A stretch of 64,000 nt of DNA. Origin: Calamus simplicifolius. Taxonomy: Eukaryota > Streptophyta > Magnoliopsida > Arecales > Arecaceae. The notes below the pieces were generated by a model that did no database searches, was not told the origin of the DNA, and saw only the letters and a program-made list of their open reading frames with translations. This document shows, in pieces, positions 21,543 through 33,494 of this stretch (positions are counted from its first letter, which is position 1; every line of letters begins with the position of its first letter). The stretch covers positions 763,587 through 827,586 of the forward strand of contig UESW01004075.1 in the NCBI GenBank assembly GCA_900491605.1, given 5' to 3'. The translations under genes were made by a program, and so were the position numbers.

Positions 21543-22930
21543 TTAAATCGGGAACGTCACATTTATATCAGAAATATTAACAGGCAAAATAGCTGCATAA
21601 AAATAAAAATCATATTCATGTAATTGAATTTGAGGCATATAACTTGATATCATGTTTTACCAATGTAAACATGCAATACATGAATCAATAACATATAATA
21701 ACTACCTGTGGCTAAGTTATATACTCAAAGACTCATTAACTTAATGATGTGACTAACAAATTATTCCTTTCTTAATTCCTGTGGGTAATTAAGAAATAAT
21801 TTGTTATCGCATCCTAATTAATTATATTAGTGCATAAAAATTCCTGTGGGATAAGATTGATTACATTAATATAATTAGTTATAATTAATATCATTTAACC
21901 TTATGTGACCTTTGCAACTCAATATATAATTTTGATTAATCAAAGATGCTATGGCTACTCCTTAATTAATCAAAATCATATTGATCACATGACATTTGAA
22001 TTCCATTATATGCATATAGATTAACCAATTTAGCATGATTTTTAGGTAATGATCTTAATCAACGTAACATTTCCAAATCAAGATCTGAGTTAATCAAATT
22101 GGCCAGGCCAGTGAAAGAGAAGTGGAGGTCCCCCCATTGCTTTCCTAGGTAGTTAACGGAACCAATTAAGTAACAACAATCTCTTTACTTTTCTAGACAC
22201 AAATTGACCAATCAGACCTTGAAGGATTTGCACTGTGATTTTACATTACCACCAAATTCATGCATAGAATAAATCTAGTATGCAAAACAGGAGACAACAT
22301 TTCAATTATCTATTTAATGAATTTTGAAATTATCATCTTAAGAAATTTTTTTGTTAATTAAAACACGTCTGGCCGTAGCTCATTATTCCCTTGGGCCAGT
22401 CTATGCAAAACACCATAGGCATAGAGAATTTTAATACAAAAATTTAAACTTAAGAAACAAATGATAAAAACAAATCATGTCACATGATTTAATAAACATT
22501 AAACAGATAATAAATGCATTTAAAATTTAATCAATCCAGATTTTAAATCCCGTGAGAAAATGGAAAGACCCAAAATTAAAAACCGAAACAGGCCACATTT
22601 TCTCCGCATATGGTTATGGAAGCCACGTTTCTGCTGCGTTTCTTTTCTTTAATGCCAGAAAGAAATCCGTGACGCGAAAAAACCAAAAAACGCACGGAAT
22701 TCTTTCCTTTAACGCGAACATCTTTAGTAGAAGAGGAAAGGCCACGTTCTGTTTCCGCAAAAAATTGAAATCTGAGATGGTTTCTGCTAAATTCCGTGAA
22801 CAAAAATCAGAACTGAGCAAAAATTGGAACCTGAGATCCGAAAAAACTGAAAACGGAAAAGACGCGGCATAAATTGTTTGAAAAGAGGAACCTTGATAGA
22901 AACACTCACAAAATAAGGTAGAGGTTTAAA
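21543..22930 (-). other. Outer Copia untranslated leader between PBS and gag
   Basis: About 1.4 kb with no convincing ORF, longer than usual for a Copia leader. An internal stretch at about 22552-22880 is less AT-rich and carries short ORFs on both strands with no recognised similarity. It could include a further old insertion, but I see no borders. Confidence 0.5.
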
Positions 22931-22944
22931 TGGCTCTGATACCA
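22931..22944 (-). other. Primer-binding site of the outer Copia element (initiator Met tRNA)
   Basis: Minus strand reads TGGTATCAGAGCCA, two bases inside the 5' LTR. Confidence 0.9.
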
Positions 22945-22946
22945 AA

Positions 22947-23504
22947 TGTTAGACTTAATTTAAATATATTGATCCTATCAGATATGCGGAAATACGATAT
23001 CAATATATTTATCATGATAATTAAGCAAGTTAAGATCGATAAATACCTCAAGCCATTATTATTAATTTTCTTCCCGATGAGGGTAAGGATTTTGATCTTC
23101 CTCTCGATGGATCTTGATCTTCCTCCTCTCTATGGATCTTGATCTTTCTTTCTCGATGGATCTTGATCTTCCTCTCTCGGTGGATCTTGATCTTCCTCCT
23201 CCTCTCTATGGATCTTGATTGAGCGCTTCCAATTAATGAGCCATCACACTCTGATTGTATATGCCCTCAAGATGTGCTCTTGATCAGGGACCCAATGCCT
23301 CCGCTTGTTTTGGTTTTTCTTTTGATAACATTGTATCGAAAGCCTTAAGAAGGGATCCCTATTTAAAGAGATACTCAAATCCTTTCCATTCCACCGTCTG
23401 CTCCCATCAAGCAGGTGTTTAACGTTTAAGGGACCGTTATCATTTATTAATTAGTAGAAATGATCGTAATAAAATAGAACCATCTATTGCGACGGATTAT
23501 TACA
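22947..23504 (-). repeat. 5' LTR of the outer Copia element
   Basis: 558 bp, TGTTAG...TTACA, matching 6427-6982 and followed by the AGAGT duplication at 23505-23509. Confidence 0.93.
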
Positions 23505-23800
23505 AGAGTCTCCATTGTAACGTTCAATGATTGTAAGCTCAGCCTGGTCGTGCGAAGAAAAAGTCAAGTCAGGCCATTGGATCCGAAGGTGGTCCAAAAG
23601 GACCAAAACTAAGGTCAGAATAAGTCTCCGCGTTAATCAAAGGCAAGAGAAACAATAGAAAGAAATCGTACTAAAATTGCTTTGGAGCAAGTGTACGATA
23701 GTTTCTATGCTTTGGCTAACATGCAAATACAATTCAAATCAAGTATAGAAAAAAAAAAAACTATGAAATATTCATTGAAAAACAAATACTTCTAGATTAC
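23505..23800. other. Displaced B1 distal promoter flank
   Basis: Continues the B1 upstream region that stops at 6426. It matches the B-type upstream flanks at about 39855-40250 and 45730-46140. No gene seen. It ends in AATACTTCTAGATTAC, the target duplication of the LINE fragment. Confidence 0.7.
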
Positions 23801-24544
23801 TCTTTTTTTTTTTTGGTACAAAGCAGGCGATCACATTAATCTCGTGCGAATCAGCCCAGACATATCAGAGTACAAAATCTGCTTAAGAACAATAGGACAG
23901 GAGTCACCCTGATTACATATCCAAAAACCCAAATGATGAGCCACCGCCGATGCAACCCAGTCAGCTGCAGAATTAGCTTCCCGATAGATGTGCCGGATGT
24001 GAACTCTGTCGGTCTGACTCAATATCGACCAGATATCACGAAGAAGGGATTGGATAAAGAATGGTCACCATCTCCCGCCTGAATCCACCGAACGACAGAA
24101 AGAGAATCCCCTTCAATGAACAGACTATGTGCATGGAGCCTCCGAACGGCATGGGAGATCCCAGCCCACACAGCATAAAGCTCCGCCATAGGGACAGAGC
24201 AATCTAAGGAAGCAAACCCACTAGCCGACAGAAGAGCTCCATCAGTCCCTCGAATAACAAAAGCAGATCCAGCTAGTCTTCCTGTACACTTCCATCAAAG
24301 TTAATTTTAACAAACCCTGGAGGGGAGGTTCCCAAGATATGAAAACTGTACGACGGTTCGCTGCCGGAGCAGCAGGGGATCCTCAGAGGCCAGGGTTGCA
24401 TAAATCAAACCCATTGATTAGAAGTGCACTTTCAGCAACCATAGATCTTATCTTTTGCTCTAATCTGTGAGGAGAGAAGGGATCATCAGAGAAAATAAGC
24501 TGGTTCTGTGACAGCCAAATCTGATAGGCCGTAATAGCCCAAAG
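23801..24544 (-). mobile_element. 5'-truncated LINE (RNase H end) with 16-bp target duplication
   Basis: A T run on the plus strand (about 23803-23814, the poly(A) tail on the minus strand) starts an insertion. Its minus strand encodes the C-terminal RNase H of a plant L1-type LINE (a VKINFDGSV motif near 24290). The 16-bp AATACTTCTAGATTAC flanks it on both sides (23785-23800 and 24545-24560). It is the same family as the full-length copy at 24919-30391 but keeps the canonical DGS triplet. Paralogous flank near 40234 shows the empty site. Confidence 0.9.
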
Positions 24545-24560
24545 AATACTTCTAGATTAC

Positions 24561-24903
24561 CTTTGATGGACCAGTTTTGCAAATAGTGCACGAGGAAATG
24601 GTAATCATGGGACCATTAAGAGAAAAAGTTACACTTATATAACTTTATATTATTTATTTTTCCTATTCCCAATATACCATGTCACATACTAGAATATTTT
24701 GACAAAGTTTTATGAAAAATTTTATATATGGTTTTATAAAAAAATTGCGTACGTATAATGGGATGGTGATTTTGATAGAAAATATTGGAAACACATGGGT
24801 CCAATTAACTATTTAATTTTGATATGGTATGCATTTAGTGACAATTTTATTCTAATCGCTCCTATTGTTGCATGAATAATACTTTATTAATAAAATAGTG
24901 AAA
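24561..24903. other. B1 distal flank between the two LINE insertions
   Basis: No gene. It matches B-type upstream flank at about 40250-40570 and 46140-46470. Confidence 0.65.
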
Positions 24904-24986
24904 GAGCACACTGCATATTTTTTTTTTTTGATTACAAACGGGCGATCATATAATTCTAGAATGAATCAGCCCAGATACATCGGAAA

Positions 24987-27900
24987 TTAAGATTTGCTAT
25001 AGAATAATAGGACATGGGTTGCCTGGCTTCCAATTCCATGGGCCCGCATGTTGAGCAGCAAAGGTCGCCACCCAGTCCGCCGCCGAGTTGGCCTCACGAT
25101 AAATGTGGCGGATCTGGCAGAATCAAGCTCCCGCAACATAGACCAACAGTCCCTTAGAATTGGATTTGAGGAACCATCTATATAGCTCTCCTCTAATAAC
25201 CAAGAAATGACAGTCATAGAATCCCCCTCAATCATGATCTTGGGAGCATGGAGGATCCTAACAGCAAACGAGAGCCTTGCCCAAGCAGCACCAAGCTCCG
25301 ACAAAGGAACAGTTGAGTCCAGGGATCCAAAGCCTCCCGCTGCCAATAGATCACCCATCGGACCTCGAATGATGAAAGCAGATCTAGCAGCTCTGTCCCA
25401 GACACTCCTATCAAAGTTAATTTTGACATACCCTGGAGGGGGGGCTCCCAAGAGACAAAACCGTACGACGGTTCGCTGTCGGAACAGCAGGGGAGCCCCA
25501 GAGGCCAGAGGAGTCAAAATTAACATCATGAAAGGCACGGCACATTTCGAAGTCAATAATCTAATCTGCCTCACAATCCTGTGAAAGGAAAACCTGTCAT
25601 CGGAGAATATGATCTGATTCCTCGATAGCCATATAATAAGCAGTCACAGACCAAAGACCACGCTTGCTCATAGGACCGCTCCGGATGTCCTGAAGGAAAT
25701 ATGAACGGGAGAAAGCCATAACCTCCATATCCCTAGGATAGCCCATAAGAGTCCAGATCCTTCTCGCTCTGGAGCAACAAAATATAGCATGGTCCATAGA
25801 TTCATCCACCTGCCTACACAGAGGACAGCTCGGCGGCGGTATAATGCTCGAACTAGGAACCATGGGGCGGTATAATGCTCGAACCAGAAACCCAGTCGCC
25901 GTATCTCGCATGCATCACAGAACTCCATAAACTATGAGGCTCCAAAAGGAAACACGAGGCTTGTTTGGCAAGAAGAGCTTCTCTTCTGACAATCAAGGAC
26001 TGAATCCCCAGTCCACCTTCAATAATAGGCATACAGATCCTGTCCCAAGTAACTAGATGAATACCATGTCCCTCTGCGTAGAAGCCCAAAGAAAATCTCT
26101 GAAGCATCTCTCAATCCTCCTCAGACAAGTGATCGGTAGGACGGCATTCGAAAGGAGATACACAGGAAGAGAAGAGAGGACAGAACGAATGATAGTGATC
26201 CTAGCCATCATAGACAGACTAGTCATCTGCCACCCCTCAATACGCTGGCGGACCCGTCGCTCGATTTCTGCAAAGTCAGAACAGCGAGCCCGTCTGCCAG
26301 TAATGGGAATCCCCAAATACTTGAAGTGATCCGACCGAGTAGTGATACCTGATAACTCCATAATGGCCTCCCTAGTAGATCTAGGGGTCTTGGGGCTGAA
26401 GCAGATAGAAGAGTTAAGAAATTTACCCTCTGGCCCGACGCCTGACAGTAATGCTGCAAAATGGAATGAAAAGAAGCAGCATTGTCAATAGAAGCCTGCC
26501 CCAGAAGAATACAGTCATCAGCAAAAAGAAGGTGAGAAATCAGAGGGCCCTCTCTCCCAGCCATGAAAGGAACAATCCGGTTCTCCTGCTGAGCAAGATG
26601 AAAGGCACGAGAAAGATCGTCTGCGGCAAGAATAAATAACAAGGGGGATAAAGGACATCCCTGTCTCAAACCCACAGAAGAGTGAAAAATTCAGTAGGGC
26701 TCCCATTGATGAGCAAAGAAAAGGAAGGCCTCAGAATACATGCCATAATCCAATCAATAAAAAGATCATCGAAACCGAACTCCTGGAGGGTGCACTTCAG
26801 GAAGGCCCAGCTCATTCTGTCATAAGCTCTCTCCATATCCAGCTTCACCGCCATGAGACTTCTTCTCACAGGGGCTCTTTGAAGATCATGCATGAACTCC
26901 TGAGCAATGAGAACATTGTCCGATATGGAACGCCCTTTAATAAAGCCCCCTGCTCTATAGAAATAAGACGGGGGATCACAAGCCGAAGACGGCCAACCAA
27001 AAGACGAGCACAAACTTTATACAGGTAGTGCAAAGGCTGATAGGTCTGAAGTGCTGCGGAAGAGAGGCGTCGGACTGCTTGGGAACCAACGTAACAAGAG
27101 TCTGGTTCCATTCCAAGGGAATTTGCTTCAGTTGGAAGACAATTTGAATGGCCTGAATAACCTCTTGTCCAATAATGTCCCAATAGTGGCGATAAAATAG
27201 AGGAGAAAAACCATCAGGCCCTGGAGCCTTGTCCGGACCGAGCTCCCAAAGGGCCTCCCGAATCTCTTCAGCAGTGACTGGTCTGCATAGATTTTCATTG
27301 TCCTGTGTGGAAACCCTTCTGGAATCAGGAACCCTAACCATCAGATTCCCGTCAGCAGTGGAATCAGCCCATCTGGATTGAAAGAACTGGAGAAGCATAT
27401 CCTGAATAGAATGGTAATCCTCCTGACCATACCCCTCTGTGTCAACTAGTCTCCGAATCCTGTTCACGGCCCAGCGCTTTAAGGTAGCCTGATGAAAGAA
27501 TTTGGTATTACGATCCCCCTCATAGATCCACTGCGCCCTAGACCTCTGTTTCCAGTACATCTCCTGTTGGCGAAGCAGAGAATGGTGACGAGCAAGCAGT
27601 TCTCGCAGAGAGAAAAGGTCCGAATCCAAAAGAGATCCATCCAAATCCTCCTTACCCTGAAGAACAGTAATATCAGCTTCTACCCGATCAATCTGTCTAT
27701 CCAAGTTCCCCACTTCAAGCCTATTCCATTTGGAAAGACGTCGTCTGGCCAGCATAAGACGACGAGAGAGACGGTAAATAGCATTACCCCTGATAGGAAG
27801 ATGCCAAATTTGAGTAATAATGGACCATGCCCCCGAATGGACTGTCCAGAAGTGCTCAAATCTAAACTGTCTAGGCTGGTGCTCTTCAGCCTCAGTAGAG

Positions 27901-28590
27901 ATCAAGATAGGGCAGTGATCCGAAGCAATCCTGGGCAAGTGGGATACAGAAACCGCAGGATGCCTATGAAGCCATTGGGCCGTAGCCAAAGCTCTATCAA
28001 GTCTCTTCCAAACACGAGCAGAACCCTGACGGTTATTACACCAAGTAAACTGGGTTCCAGAATACCCCAAATCCATCAGATTAGAAGACCGAATAAAGGA
28101 ATTGAATTCATTAATATCAGCTGAGGCCGAACCCGTCTGCCCCCACGTTTTTTCTTAGCCTCAGTGATACAGTTAAAATCTCCCGCAACAATGGCAGGGA
28201 GACCTTGATCAAGGAGGGAAAGAAGCTCTGCCCAAAGGATTCGTCTCTCTCTATAATCCGTACTGGCATAAACCGCCGATAGCAGCCAGGGGTCAGAGGA
28301 CCCCATAGAGATAAGAAGACCAATCTGCTGGTTGCACTGATGAAAAGCCTCAACCAAAACAGCAGAATCACGCCATATGGCCAATATACCCCCCGACATC
28401 CCTTCAGCCTCCACCGCATACGAAGACCAAGATCGGGAAATCTGTCTCCGAACCCAGGCCAGAGTATCCCCCGACAATCTGGTTTCCAACAACACACATA
28501 TGTCAAACTTATCTAATTGCATCAATCTATTAAAGAGGATCGAAAGGAAGGCTTTCGAGCTCCTCGAGTATTCCATATAAGGATCTTCAT
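24987..28590 (-). pseudogene. LINE ORF2: endonuclease, reverse transcriptase, RNase H (frame-broken)
   Basis: Starts at the ATG at 28590 with the usual MKILIWNTRG opening. The APE-type endonuclease spans about 28580-27900 (LLETRLSG, GDFNCI, and the catalytic SDHCPI near 27920). RT spans about 27900-26050, with ALWELGPDKAPGPDGFSP near 27220, FIKGRSISDN near 26930, MGLRQGCPLSP near 26670, and the FADD active site near 26515. A zf-RVT-like segment (CPLCRQ...H...C) is at about 25830-25780. RNase H is at 25574-24987 (VKINFDRSV, where the usual Gly after Asp is Arg). At least six frame changes are needed to read it through. RNase H at the C terminus is known for many plant L1 elements. Confidence 0.9.
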
Positions 28591-28592
28591 TA
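28588..28592 (-). other. Overlapping stop-start TAATG between LINE ORF1 and ORF2
   Basis: The ORF1 stop codon TAA (28592-28590) shares its last A with the ORF2 ATG (28590-28588). This arrangement can couple translation by termination and re-initiation, as described for some insect LINEs with UAAUG (established for SART1). Its use here is inference. Confidence 0.6.
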
Positions 28593-30370
28593 ATTATTGG
28601 AGGAAACTGGGACCCCTCCCTGGTCCTCCATCATTACCATATCAGAAAGGCACTGACTGGCAAGGGAACTCCCATCAGTCATCATTAGAGAGTCAGTCTT
28701 CGGTCCATCCGCAACAACATCTAGATTAACCGAGTGCCGACTCATAGATTCTTCACCTGAGACCACCACAGTCAACCCTACATTCATCTCAGCGCTGGGC
28801 TGACTCACCTCCAGATCAACTCCAGAAGAGCACTGCGATAATGACGGGTTGACAGGAAAATAACGAGCAGCCTCAGTATTCTTTGGCAAAGCAACTTTAC
28901 CTTTGCCCTTCCTTTTAACATTTTTGGGGTTAGTTCTCGGAGCAGGACTCTCAATAGGTCTAGCCCTTTTCAAGGGGCCAGGAAAAGCGTCCCCGCTGCC
29001 TAGATCACTGCCACAAACCACATCCAAACTAGAAGAAGAGAAAGGATTAGCAATTGGCATAAAAGAATTAGATCCAATTTCAGCTTTACTGAACTTCTTT
29101 CCTGCCTTCAACTTAAACTTCTCAGTTGCTACAGTACCGGCACGGGAGTAAACCGGAACTGAGACGAACGCTGGAGAAGCCTCCGACCCACTCTCTGCAT
29201 CTCACCTCCAGCTTCAACAGGGACTGCATCCGAGACAACCACCGTCTTAGTCGACGGTGGCACATGCTGGCGGGCAACCTTGACCGGCGTCCTCCACTCA
29301 TCAGCACCCATAGCTACAGACCGCTGCTTTTCCTTAGCCATCAGAGGCACTGAATCACAGCCTGGAGCATCAGGAGTAGACAACGATGTAGGCTTCTTCC
29401 TCATCTCCCTCGACGAACCAGGGACATCCCAGCGTTGACGAACAGCAGTCAGCCAGGATCCGAAAGCAGGGGACGGGGAATCACCATCCTTACTTGATCC
29501 AGCCGGCACAGAACACGGACCCTCCAGATGAAGAGATCCGCAGCTGGAACAAAATCCTTCAAGAGCTTCATATACAAACTGCTGCCAGAAGGGAAGATTT
29601 AAGCCCTGAACACGGGTACCCGGTCGGAGAGAACGCCGGAGATCCACCCGCAAGCATACTCTGGCAAAACCTCCTCTGCTTTTGGCCAGAGTCGACGAAT
29701 CAACACAGTGGAATTGGCCAGCCGTCTCAGTGATCATCCTGAGGAAATCCTCCTTCCAAAATTCCAGAGGAAGGTTTGGTAATCGCAGCCAGATAAGGGC
29801 AAATGGGGTGGCATCCACAGTCGGAACGAACTCCGGCTTCCACCTTTCCATTGCGATGATTTGTCCATTGATGATCCATGGACGATTCATCACCAGATCA
29901 GCAGCCTTGGGGTCTTCGAAAAGGAATATGTGGCATCGAAATGTCAGGCTAACAGGTTTGATATCCCCCTGGATTCCGGCACGGCGAAACTCCCTCACAT
30001 ACGCCTCCACTGGAACCCATTTCATAAACGACCGAATAATGAGAGCACGCGACTGCCAGTCCTCCATCTCAACCTTCAATTCGTCCAACGGAACGCTGAC
30101 CACCTCCGAAAATGCTGATTCCAGTCGCGAAACTTCAGCCGGTGCCGGAGACGACGAGACCCAGAAGAACCCTGTCGAGCTGAACTTCTGCCCAGCACCA
30201 CGGGCCCCCATAGCTCCATCAGACGCCATAGATGACAAGGGGATAGTAGAGAGGAGATCCTCCGCAAGAGCCGCAGCCGGAGTCGAGGACGATCGCCGGA
30301 GATCAGCACAGTCAAAGGTCGAGCACGAATCGCAAAGCAATCCAGCAGATAGAAACCGGAGCTCACGCAC
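28590..30370 (-). pseudogene. LINE ORF1: DUF4283-like domain and CCHC zinc knuckle, one frameshift
   Basis: A first open part runs 30370-29129 (413 aa); the likely native start is the MASDGAMG Met at 30229. It contains a DUF4283-like region (about residues 100-235, with MNRPWIINGQ and IWLRLPNLPLEFW) and a CX2CX3HX4C knuckle at C274, C277, H281 and C286. A frameshift near 29111-29129 separates it from a second part (29111-28590), which holds a basic segment (KNVKRKGKGK) and a disordered tail. The protein should bind RNA in the LINE ribonucleoprotein. Confidence 0.85.
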
Positions 30371-30406
30371 GCATGAACCTCAAAGCACACTGAGCACACT
30401 ACATAT

Positions 30407-31435
30407 TTCATTAGAAGTAAAATGAAAAAGAGGAGAGAATTAAAAAATAAATAAAATATAAAAAATAAGAAGGGGCTTGAGATAGAGTCAACGATCAATT
30501 GAAGAGTAAAGGAAGCGGTATTAGATTCAAAATGATGCCCTTTTCGGAGGCATAGATTGTATATATTCTTGCCAATTAAGGCTAATTCTACAAGATAAAG
30601 ATGTGAAGAAAAGATAAGGAATTTTCATCTAAACCCATGATAGTTGAAAGCTAATAGGAGGTCCGACTCGTACAACAAAGCACCTATCCATAAAAAAAGG
30701 ACTGGACTGACTAGAATAAAGGTCTTAGATGTGGTTTCTCATATCTGAAAAAACCTTAGAAACTAAATAATTTGTTCCCTAATAAATTTGAATAAAATCT
30801 GATCTTTGAGTTTTATTAGAATTTATTTAGACAAATAATTTTGTAGGAAATTGAATAGAGCTCCAATAATGAGACTTTTAGGATTAAAAAAATGAAAAGC
30901 ACCTGTTATTTAAACACTTATCCTGTTTTAAATTTTAACTAGATTGAAACTATCTGATGAGGTCTAATGGTCTAATTAGTTAACTAGGAACAAACTCCTT
31001 TCTTAGCATAGATTATTCAAACAACTAGTTAAATATACTTTGGGAACTTTTATAATTTCATGATTTCTTATTATTTCTTTCTTGTTAATTTCTTATTATT
31101 GTGTTATTGACTGCAACTCTAGGTACGTAGATTCAAACCTTGGGCAATTCCTACGTTGAATGGGGAACACTACCGATAAGATATGTTTGGGATGCAATAA
31201 AATCTTGTTATTTTTGTATATCAAGGGATACAAAGATGGCTTGTTTATTGTAAACCTTCTTGATGATTTCCTACGCTGATTTTTTATCGCCCCTTGCCAT
31301 TAGCCCAAGCCCATTGGCTTCTTCCGTTCACCGATAGCTAGCTCATTTCCATCCCAACATGAACCTTACGATCCCTTACCTATGTAGACGGTCATATCCT
31401 CTTAATCCTCCTTCAATTAGGTTTAGGTTTTTCTA
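30407..31435. other. Array spacer between B1 and A2
   Basis: No gene seen. Parts match 1160-1400 and 46480-47200, including an AAATAATTTGTTCCCTAATA-like stretch. It is ordinary array spacer with small insertions or deletions. Confidence 0.5.
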
Positions 31436-31918
31436 GGGTCTGTTTGGATGAGAGGAAATGGAGAGAAGAGAGAGAGAAGAAAAGGTCATAAGTTATCTTG
31501 TTTGGAAAGAGGATGAAAGAAAGAGAAAGAAGAGAATGAGAGTAATCGGTCCCCCTTTTTCATTCCTGAGCTAGGGTAAATTTGTTAACTCCCAAATCGG
31601 GTTAAGCTTGGAAAGGGAAAAGGTTTAAGTCATATTTTTTTGGAAGACCAAAATATCTCTTCATTTTTTATTCTTCATTTTTTCACTTCATTTTCTATTC
31701 TTCATTTTTTTCACTTTCACGATTCATTCTCTATTCTGAAGGGATATTATCACGTAACTCTTTCCCTTTTTTTCTCATATTGATATTATCTTTCTTCCCC
31801 CTCCATCCTTTCCAAATAAGAGTAGAGGAACAACCGTTCCTTCCTCTTCCTTTCCCTTCCATCCTTTTTCTTCTTTTTACTTTTCCCTTTCTTTCCCTCC
31901 AAAGATCCAAACAAAGTC
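31436..31918. mobile_element. MITE-like element with GTCTGTTTGGAT ends
   Basis: The left end GGGTCTGTTTGGAT and right end ATCCAAACAAAGTC form an imperfect terminal inverted repeat about 483 bp apart. The interior is purine-rich on the left and pyrimidine-rich on the right. The flanking CTA (31433-31435) and TTA (31919-31921) could be a diverged 3-bp target duplication, which would fit a PIF/Harbinger (Tourist-like) MITE. No coding. Confidence 0.55.
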
Positions 31919-31921
31919 TTA

Positions 31922-33494
31922 GGAAATAAGGGCAAAGACTTTATTTTGATCTTGCTTCTTTATTTGATTAATGTTTTCCTTTTTTTAATTAGTTCATTAA
32001 CAACTTTAGCTCACTAAAGCTTAAACCCAAATTAATATTTTAATCCTTTACAAGTTAATCTAACATTAGATTAGGGTTGGGTTTTATATTATTATAATAC
32101 TCAAAAATAATTTTATATTAGATAGAAAAGAAGTTTGAATAACTTATAACTTCAAGTTCGTTAATACCAATTAACTTCACTTGAGTTTTCAAAGCCATGT
32201 GGATTCGAGCTTGGGGTGTTACAAATAAGATCATATCCAACTCAAGTATACGAAAGTTGTTGAAAAAGAAGGAAAGGGCTATCATGGGCCTATAGCATGT
32301 GGAGCCATCTTTATAACATCAATAATCTATCTTAAAAAAATTCAGCTGACTTATAGCATGATGAGGACATCATTGATAAGAGGGGATTGTAATTCTTCAA
32401 AAATTTTACATTGGATAGAAAAAAAAAAAAGAAATTGCATAGCTTAAAACTTAAGTTCACTTACTATCTATTAACTTTCACTTGAAATTTTAAAAATACA
32501 TGTACCCAACTTACTATCAGGTTAATTAGACCAGCAAATGGTCTTGGAGCGTTACAGTTATACTTCAAACTTAAAGAACATATAATTGAATTAAATAATT
32601 ATCTATTAAAAATATATTACTAAAATTATCATTGCCAAATTAAAACTCTTCACATGGAAAGAGAATATATATTGTTTCCGGAGTTTTTTATGGGCATAAC
32701 ACTGTGGGAATAATTGTAATGAGTTGCTGTTTTCATCGTGATTCAATAATAATAAAAAAAAGCGATGATGATATTTAGAAGTTAGAGGAGAGTAGTGGCA
32801 GATCCAAAAAAAAAAAAAAGCTTTTGATGGCTTGAGTTATATTATAATTTTTTTTGAGAACCAAAAATTAGTTCTGCTATGTTCTTTACTTAGTCATATT
32901 TTTGTTAATATATTATTAAGGTATTATAAGAAAAAGATAATCAATCATAGAATTAAATAACAAATTTATATAGTATAAAAATTTGTTTAGATATGAAACT
33001 ATTGTTTTATATAGTATAAATTTGACTTCATCATATTATTCTTAATATATATTATACTATTTAAACTTTACTTGGAGGGCCTTCTTTGGGAATAAAAAAA
33101 TAAAAAAAAATTTATTGCACCTTTCCCTGGAAAGCGCAGCCTCGTAAGCAGCTGATATAGCAGTTGATACCTTGTTATAACATAACAATGACTAAATCAT
33201 TTTGAGGTATTGAAATCAATAGTGCGCTCCCATAATATTATTAAAAAAATGTTTCTGTTGTGTAGTGACCAAATAGCTAGAGCTGTGGGGCAAATAACTT
33301 CAAAAGATCTATAGCCTCATCCAAATGCTAGGAGTTCCCCGATTTCGAAGCAAGACAAATTTCGGCCATGTCTTTTTTTATCTATTTAAAATCTGCCACA
33401 TACCAAAGATATAGAATACTCCTGGCCAAAGGAAATATCTTCGGGTTGTAAAGGATCAGTTAGTCATTTGGCCAGAGAAATATCAGGTAAAAAA
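31922..33494. other. Array spacer leading to the A2 3' flank
   Basis: No gene seen. It is AT-rich, with A runs (about 32405 and 32805). Bases about 33220-33490 match 1555-1810 (the A1 3' flank). The match stops at the CACTA-like element edge at 33495. Confidence 0.5.

Larger units (their letters stand above)
6427..23504 (-). mobile_element. Decayed Ty1/Copia LTR retrotransposon, interrupted by a nested SIRE-like element
   Basis: Two LTRs of about 557 bp begin TGTTAGACTT and end ATTACA. They are flanked by the exact 5-bp duplication AGAGT (6422-6426 and 23505-23509). The primer-binding site and polypurine tract sit correctly for minus-strand orientation. The coding order on the minus strand is gag, protease, integrase, then (after the nested insertion) RT and RNase H. 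All reading frames are broken by stops and frameshifts. The LTRs show scattered substitutions, so it is older than the nested element. Without the 10.3-kb insertion it would be about 6.8 kb. Paralogous flanks at about 39837-39900 and 45700-45760 show the uninterrupted target. Confidence 0.95.
24919..30391 (-). mobile_element. Full-length but decayed plant L1-type LINE
   Basis: About 5.5 kb on the minus strand, ending in a poly(A) tail (T run at 24918-24929). It is flanked by a 15-bp target duplication, GAGCACACT(G/A)CATAT, at 24904-24918 and 30392-30406 with one mismatch. It has both ORFs: ORF1 (DUF4283-like plus CCHC) and ORF2 (endonuclease, RT, zinc-binding region, RNase H). Several frameshifts make it non-functional. 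Paralogous sequence near 1153 and 46470 shows the empty site. Confidence 0.93.

Noticed and set aside
22552..22872. Short ORFs on both strands in the outer Copia leader
   Set aside because: No similarity recognised and both strands equally open; probably chance in a less AT-rich stretch.
25207..30425. Plus-strand ORFs across the LINE (for example 27492-28124 and 29682-30425)
   Set aside because: Antisense of LINE ORF1 and ORF2, whose minus-strand domains are clear.
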